The position numbers and the translations under genes were made by a program. Below are positions 61,226 to 64,000 of a stretch of 64,000 nt of DNA, one piece after another. The stretch is from positions 2,121,501 to 2,185,500 of the forward strand of contig NZ_CP114902.1 in NCBI RefSeq assembly GCF_027497235.1, written 5' to 3'. Source of the DNA: Micromonospora sp. WMMD1128. GTDB taxonomy: Bacteria > Actinomycetota > Actinomycetes > Mycobacteriales > Micromonosporaceae. The notes under the pieces were generated by a model. The model saw only the letters and a program-made list of their open reading frames with translations, was not told where the DNA came from and did not search any database. How positions within the stretch are numbered: position 1 is the stretch's first letter; each line of letters starts with the position of its first letter.

Positions 61226-63580
61226 TCAGGGCGCCCAGGGCGTGGTGATGTTCCAGGTGCTGTCCGCGGCCCACAGCGCGGGGGAGTTCCACGCCTCGCC
61301 GCCGGTGCCGTTGCTCAACCAGACCTCGGAGTTGTAGTGCCGCAGATACCTGCCGCGGAAGTTGTAGGACTCCAACGAGACCCCGCTCCCGGTGAGACCG
61401 ACCCGGGCGCACCAGGTGGCGTCCGCGCGGAGTAACGCCGAGCCGTCGTTCGGCGAGTTGCGTACGCGCGAGTCCTGGTGCCGGAGGAACTGCCCGGGGA
61501 AGTTGACCGACTCGAACGAGTAACACGCCGCGTCGGCCAGACCTGCCCGAACCGTGTAGGTGGCGTCGTTCTTGAGCAGCGCCGGGCTGTTCGCGTCCAC
61601 GATCTCGGTGTAGGCGAGGCTGTCCCGGTGCCGCAGGAACCGGTTGGTGAACCCGGGGGTCGTCACCTGGACGGATCGCCTGGTGTTCAACGGCAGCGCC
61701 ACCGGCGCCGAACTGCCGACCGACCTCGACGCGTCGATCAGGGCCAGGTTGGCGGCCCGTACCCGGGCCTGGTCCATCTTGACCACCTGCCGGTCGTAGG
61801 TGAGGAATCCGTTCAGCTCACCCTCCTGGTCGGCGATCTCGGTGTAGACCGAGGCGCTCAGCCCCTTGCCGAGCATCAGGTTCTGCGTGCCCTGCACCAG
61901 GCCGACGTAGCGGTCGGTCAGCGCGGTGGAGTTCGGCTGCCACTCGTAGGCGAAGAAGCTGCCGTTCGGGCTCCACTCGTGTCCGGGCGCGCGCAGGCCC
62001 AGGCCGCCGAACTCGCCGAGCACGGCGATCCGGCTGCTCGACGGCGCCGGCGAGTCCGGCCCCAGGTAGACGTGCCAGTCGTCGATGTCGCCGTTGCCGG
62101 GGTTGCCCAACGACTGGCAGCAGTTGTAGCCGCTGTGCGCGTTGACCAGCCGGGTCGGGTCCTGGTTCTGCACATTCTGGGCGACCCGGCGGGTGTCGGC
62201 CAGCGCACGCTCACCCCAACCCTCGTTGTAGACGGTGTAGGTGACGACGGCCGGCGAGCTGCGATGCTCGTCCACGATCTCACGGGCTTCGGTCTCCAGC
62301 TGCGCCTGCTGCGCGTCGGTCGCGTTGATGTCCTGCGCGGTGAGTGACGGAACGTCCTGCCACACGAGCAGCCCGAGCCGGTCGGCGTGGTAGAACCAGC
62401 GCTGCGGTTCGACCTTGATGTGCTTGCGCACCATGTTGAAGCCGAGGTCCTTGTGCTTCTGCAGGTCGAAGGCGAGCGCGGCGTCGGTGGGCGCGGTGTA
62501 GAGCCCGTCCGGCCAGAATCCCTGGTCCAGCGTGCCGGTCTGGAAGACGAACTGGCCGTTGAGCTTGGGTCGTAGGACGCCGTTGACCACGCCGGTGCTG
62601 ATCTCGCGCATGCCGAAGTAGTGCGTGGTCCGGTCGACCTGATCACCTACGGCGTTACGCAGCGTGACTCGCAGGTGATAGAGGAACGGGTCGTCGGGCG
62701 ACCAGCGGCGGGCGTTCGGCACCGGCACCTTGAACTCGGTGAAGCCGCCGGTGGCGGAGCCGACCACGGTGGCGCCGTCGAGCGCTTCGGCCAGGACGCG
62801 GTGACCGCTGACGTCCCCGCGGGTGCGGACCCGGACGCGCAGCGTGTTGTCGGCCAGGCTCGGCGAGAGGTCGACCCGGCTGATCGAGGCCGCCGGCACC
62901 GGTTCCAGCCACACCGTCTGCCAGATGCCCGAGCTGGGCGTGTAGAAGATGCCGCCGGGTTGCTTGGTCTGCTTGCCGATCGGCGGCAGGCTCCCGTTCT
63001 GCCGGCTGTCCGTCGGGTCCCACACCTTCACCACGATCTCGTTCGCGCCGCTTCGCAACTGCGGAGTGACGTCGAAGGTGAAGGCGTCGTAGCCGCCCGT
63101 GTGGCCACCGACCACGGTGCCGTTGACCCAGACGGTGGTCTGCCAGTCGACGGCGCCGAAGTGGAGCAGCACCCGGCGCCCGTTCCAGCTGGTGGGCACC
63201 GTCACGGTCCGCCGGTAGAACAGGTGGTTGCGGTTGTCGCCGGCGGCGCGCCGCACCCCGGACAGCGCGCTCTCCACCGGAAACGGCACGTTGATCCGCT
63301 CGGGCAGATCGGTGCCGAACTGAGGGGCGTCGTCGGTGGCGGACTGTCGTAGCTGCCACTCGCCGTTCAGGTTGAGCCAGTCCGACCGGGTCATCTGCGG
63401 TCGCGGGTAGTCCGGCAGCGGCGTGCCGGCGAGCGCCTGGGCGGTCCAGGGGGTGGTCAGCGGCGGATTCTTGGCCGGCACCGCGCGCGCCGGCGTGGCC
63501 GGGGCGGCGAGCAGACCGGCGACCAGGGTGAGAACGACCAGTAGGGGGGCGGCGAGGCGGACGGGGGCGGGACGTGTCAT
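61226..63580 (-). CDS. Secreted GH2 glycoside hydrolase with AbfB-like domain
   Basis: The 784-residue enzyme has a signal peptide (PVRLAAPLLVVLTLVAGLLA, then ARAVPA), GH2 sugar-binding and immunoglobulin-like domains (LNLNGEWQLR, RVLLHFGAVDWQTTVWVNG), and the catalytic domain with TVYNEGWGE (acid/base Glu) and LGEFGGLG. The last 140 residues repeat FLRHxDS/FLRHQDS and YLRHYNS, the beta-trefoil AbfB (CBM42) pattern. Its substrate may be a beta-galactoside, glucuronide or mannoside. It is divergent from a LacI-type regulator. Confidence 0.93.
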   Translation of the reverse strand: MTRPAPVRLAAPLLVVLTLVAGLLAAPATPARAVPAKNPPLTTPWTAQALAGTPLPDYPRPQMTRSDWLNLNGEWQLRQSATDDAPQFGTDLPERINVPFPVESALSGVRRAAGDNRNHLFYRRTVTVPTSWNGRRVLLHFGAVDWQTTVWVNGTVVGGHTGGYDAFTFDVTPQLRSGANEIVVKVWDPTDSRQNGSLPPIGKQTKQPGGIFYTPSSGIWQTVWLEPVPAASISRVDLSPSLADNTLRVRVRTRGDVSGHRVLAEALDGATVVGSATGGFTEFKVPVPNARRWSPDDPFLYHLRVTLRNAVGDQVDRTTHYFGMREISTGVVNGVLRPKLNGQFVFQTGTLDQGFWPDGLYTAPTDAALAFDLQKHKDLGFNMVRKHIKVEPQRWFYHADRLGLLVWQDVPSLTAQDINATDAQQAQLETEAREIVDEHRSSPAVVTYTVYNEGWGERALADTRRVAQNVQNQDPTRLVNAHSGYNCCQSLGNPGNGDIDDWHVYLGPDSPAPSSSRIAVLGEFGGLGLRAPGHEWSPNGSFFAYEWQPNSTALTDRYVGLVQGTQNLMLGKGLSASVYTEIADQEGELNGFLTYDRQVVKMDQARVRAANLALIDASRSVGSSAPVALPLNTRRSVQVTTPGFTNRFLRHRDSLAYTEIVDANSPALLKNDATYTVRAGLADAACYSFESVNFPGQFLRHQDSRVRNSPNDGSALLRADATWCARVGLTGSGVSLESYNFRGRYLRHYNSEVWLSNGTGGEAWNSPALWAADSTWNITTPWAP

Positions 63581-63666
63581 GCCGTCTCCATCGAACGGGC
63601 CGTCAGGGCCGAGCTGCGCCGCTGGCGGCGGGCGGTGGGTGTCGGGGTGGCCGATCGTGCCGTTCG

Positions 63667-63678
63667 TATAACGTTATA
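63667..63678. promoter_or_regulatory. Operator-like palindrome between the GH2 gene and the LacI-type regulator
   Basis: TATAACGTTATA is a perfect 12-base palindrome with a central CG, typical of LacI-family operators, midway between the divergent start codons at 63580 and 63765. Confidence 0.6.
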
Positions 63679-63764
63679 GAGCGCCGACGGACAGGCCGTC
63701 AATCCCCATCCATCGATATATTGCGTCGCGTCATCCACCTCATCCCGCACGGGAGGGACGGCCC

Positions 63765-64000
63765 ATGGGGGTCAGTCTGAAGGACATCGCCGAGCGGGCG
63801 GGCGTCTCACTCGCCACCGTCTCCAACGTGGTCAACGGCTATCGGCCGGTGGGGGAGCGCACCCGGCGGCGGGTGCAGCAGGCCGTCGACGAACTGGGCT
63901 ACACCCCCAACCTGAGCGCGCGGCACCTGCGCCGCGGGCGCACCGGGTTGATCGCGCTCGCCGTTCCCGAGCTGACCAATCCGTACTTCGCCGAGCTGGC
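63765..64000 (+). CDS. LacI-family transcriptional regulator, C-terminus outside window
   Basis: The first 78 residues begin [25 protein letters not shown], the LacI helix-turn-helix, then the hinge helix RHLRRGRTG, followed by the start of the ligand domain ([17 protein letters not shown]). ATG 63765 follows GGGAGGGA. It probably represses the divergent GH2 gene through the palindrome at 63667. Confidence 0.95.
   Translation, partial: MGVSLKDIAERAGVSLATVSNVVNGYRPVGERTRRRVQQAVDELGYTPNLSARHLRRGRTGLIALAVPELTNPYFAEL

Overview
The window looks like a chromosome segment of a high-GC actinomycete. Codon third positions are almost all G or C, many genes start with GTG, and the gene content is that of Micromonosporaceae; Micromonospora is the likeliest genus, though this is inferred from style only. 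I saw no rRNA, tRNA, CRISPR array or insertion sequence. About 1-56.7 kb appears to be one biosynthetic gene cluster, cut by the left end of the window. From 56.8 kb to the end is a separate block of secreted hydrolases.

The core (25.5-37.5 kb, minus strand) is the enediyne warhead cassette: UnbL, UnbV and UnbU, a 1919-residue iterative enediyne polyketide synthase (KS-AT-ACP-KR-DH-PPTase), the hot-dog thioesterase that follows it, a flavin reductase, a His-rich membrane protein and a CopC-fold protein. All are tightly spaced or overlapping. The cluster should therefore make an enediyne; ring size and final structure cannot be read from this window.

The left arm (0-25.5 kb) holds two oligopeptide-binding-type proteins without signal peptides, a class V PLP enzyme, four methyltransferases, a two-gene drug ABC exporter, and a minus-strand operon of sugar nucleotidyltransferase, P450, glycosyltransferase, tetrapyrrole-methylase-like protein, degenerate NIF3-like protein and B12-type radical SAM enzyme. 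It also has two exported proteins resembling selenium-binding protein/methanethiol oxidase, a DUF885 metallopeptidase, a START-domain protein of the kind used for enediyne self-resistance (CalC), a SnoaL-like protein and a small beta-propeller.

The right arm (37.8-56.7 kb) holds an AraC regulator, adenosine deaminase, ClpC, a SARP-NB-ARC regulator, an unrecognised 400-residue protein and an operon of PRMT-like methyltransferase, beta-propeller, UbiB-like kinase and HxlR regulator. It ends in a six-gene overlapping operon: a protein with an aromatic-hydroxylase-like His motif, SufS-like cysteine desulfurase, CalE6-like gamma-lyase, homocysteine S-methyltransferase, TldD and TldE. The sulfur enzymes suggest that sulfur is mobilised for the product, perhaps a calicheamicin-like polysulfide trigger; this is inference.

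An AT-rich element, ACT-N10-ATAGY, recurs just upstream of aminotransferase, P450, DUF574, propeller, ClpC/SARP, 400-residue and PRMT-like genes, with 13-bp relatives before the first binding protein and the ABC exporter. It looks like the cluster's shared promoter or operator and ties the outlying genes, including clpC, to it. After 56.8 kb come a GH18 chitinase with CBM2, a GH46 chitosanase, a streptogrisin-like protease with a ricin-B domain, a GH2 glycosidase with an AbfB domain, and a LacI-family regulator cut by the right end.
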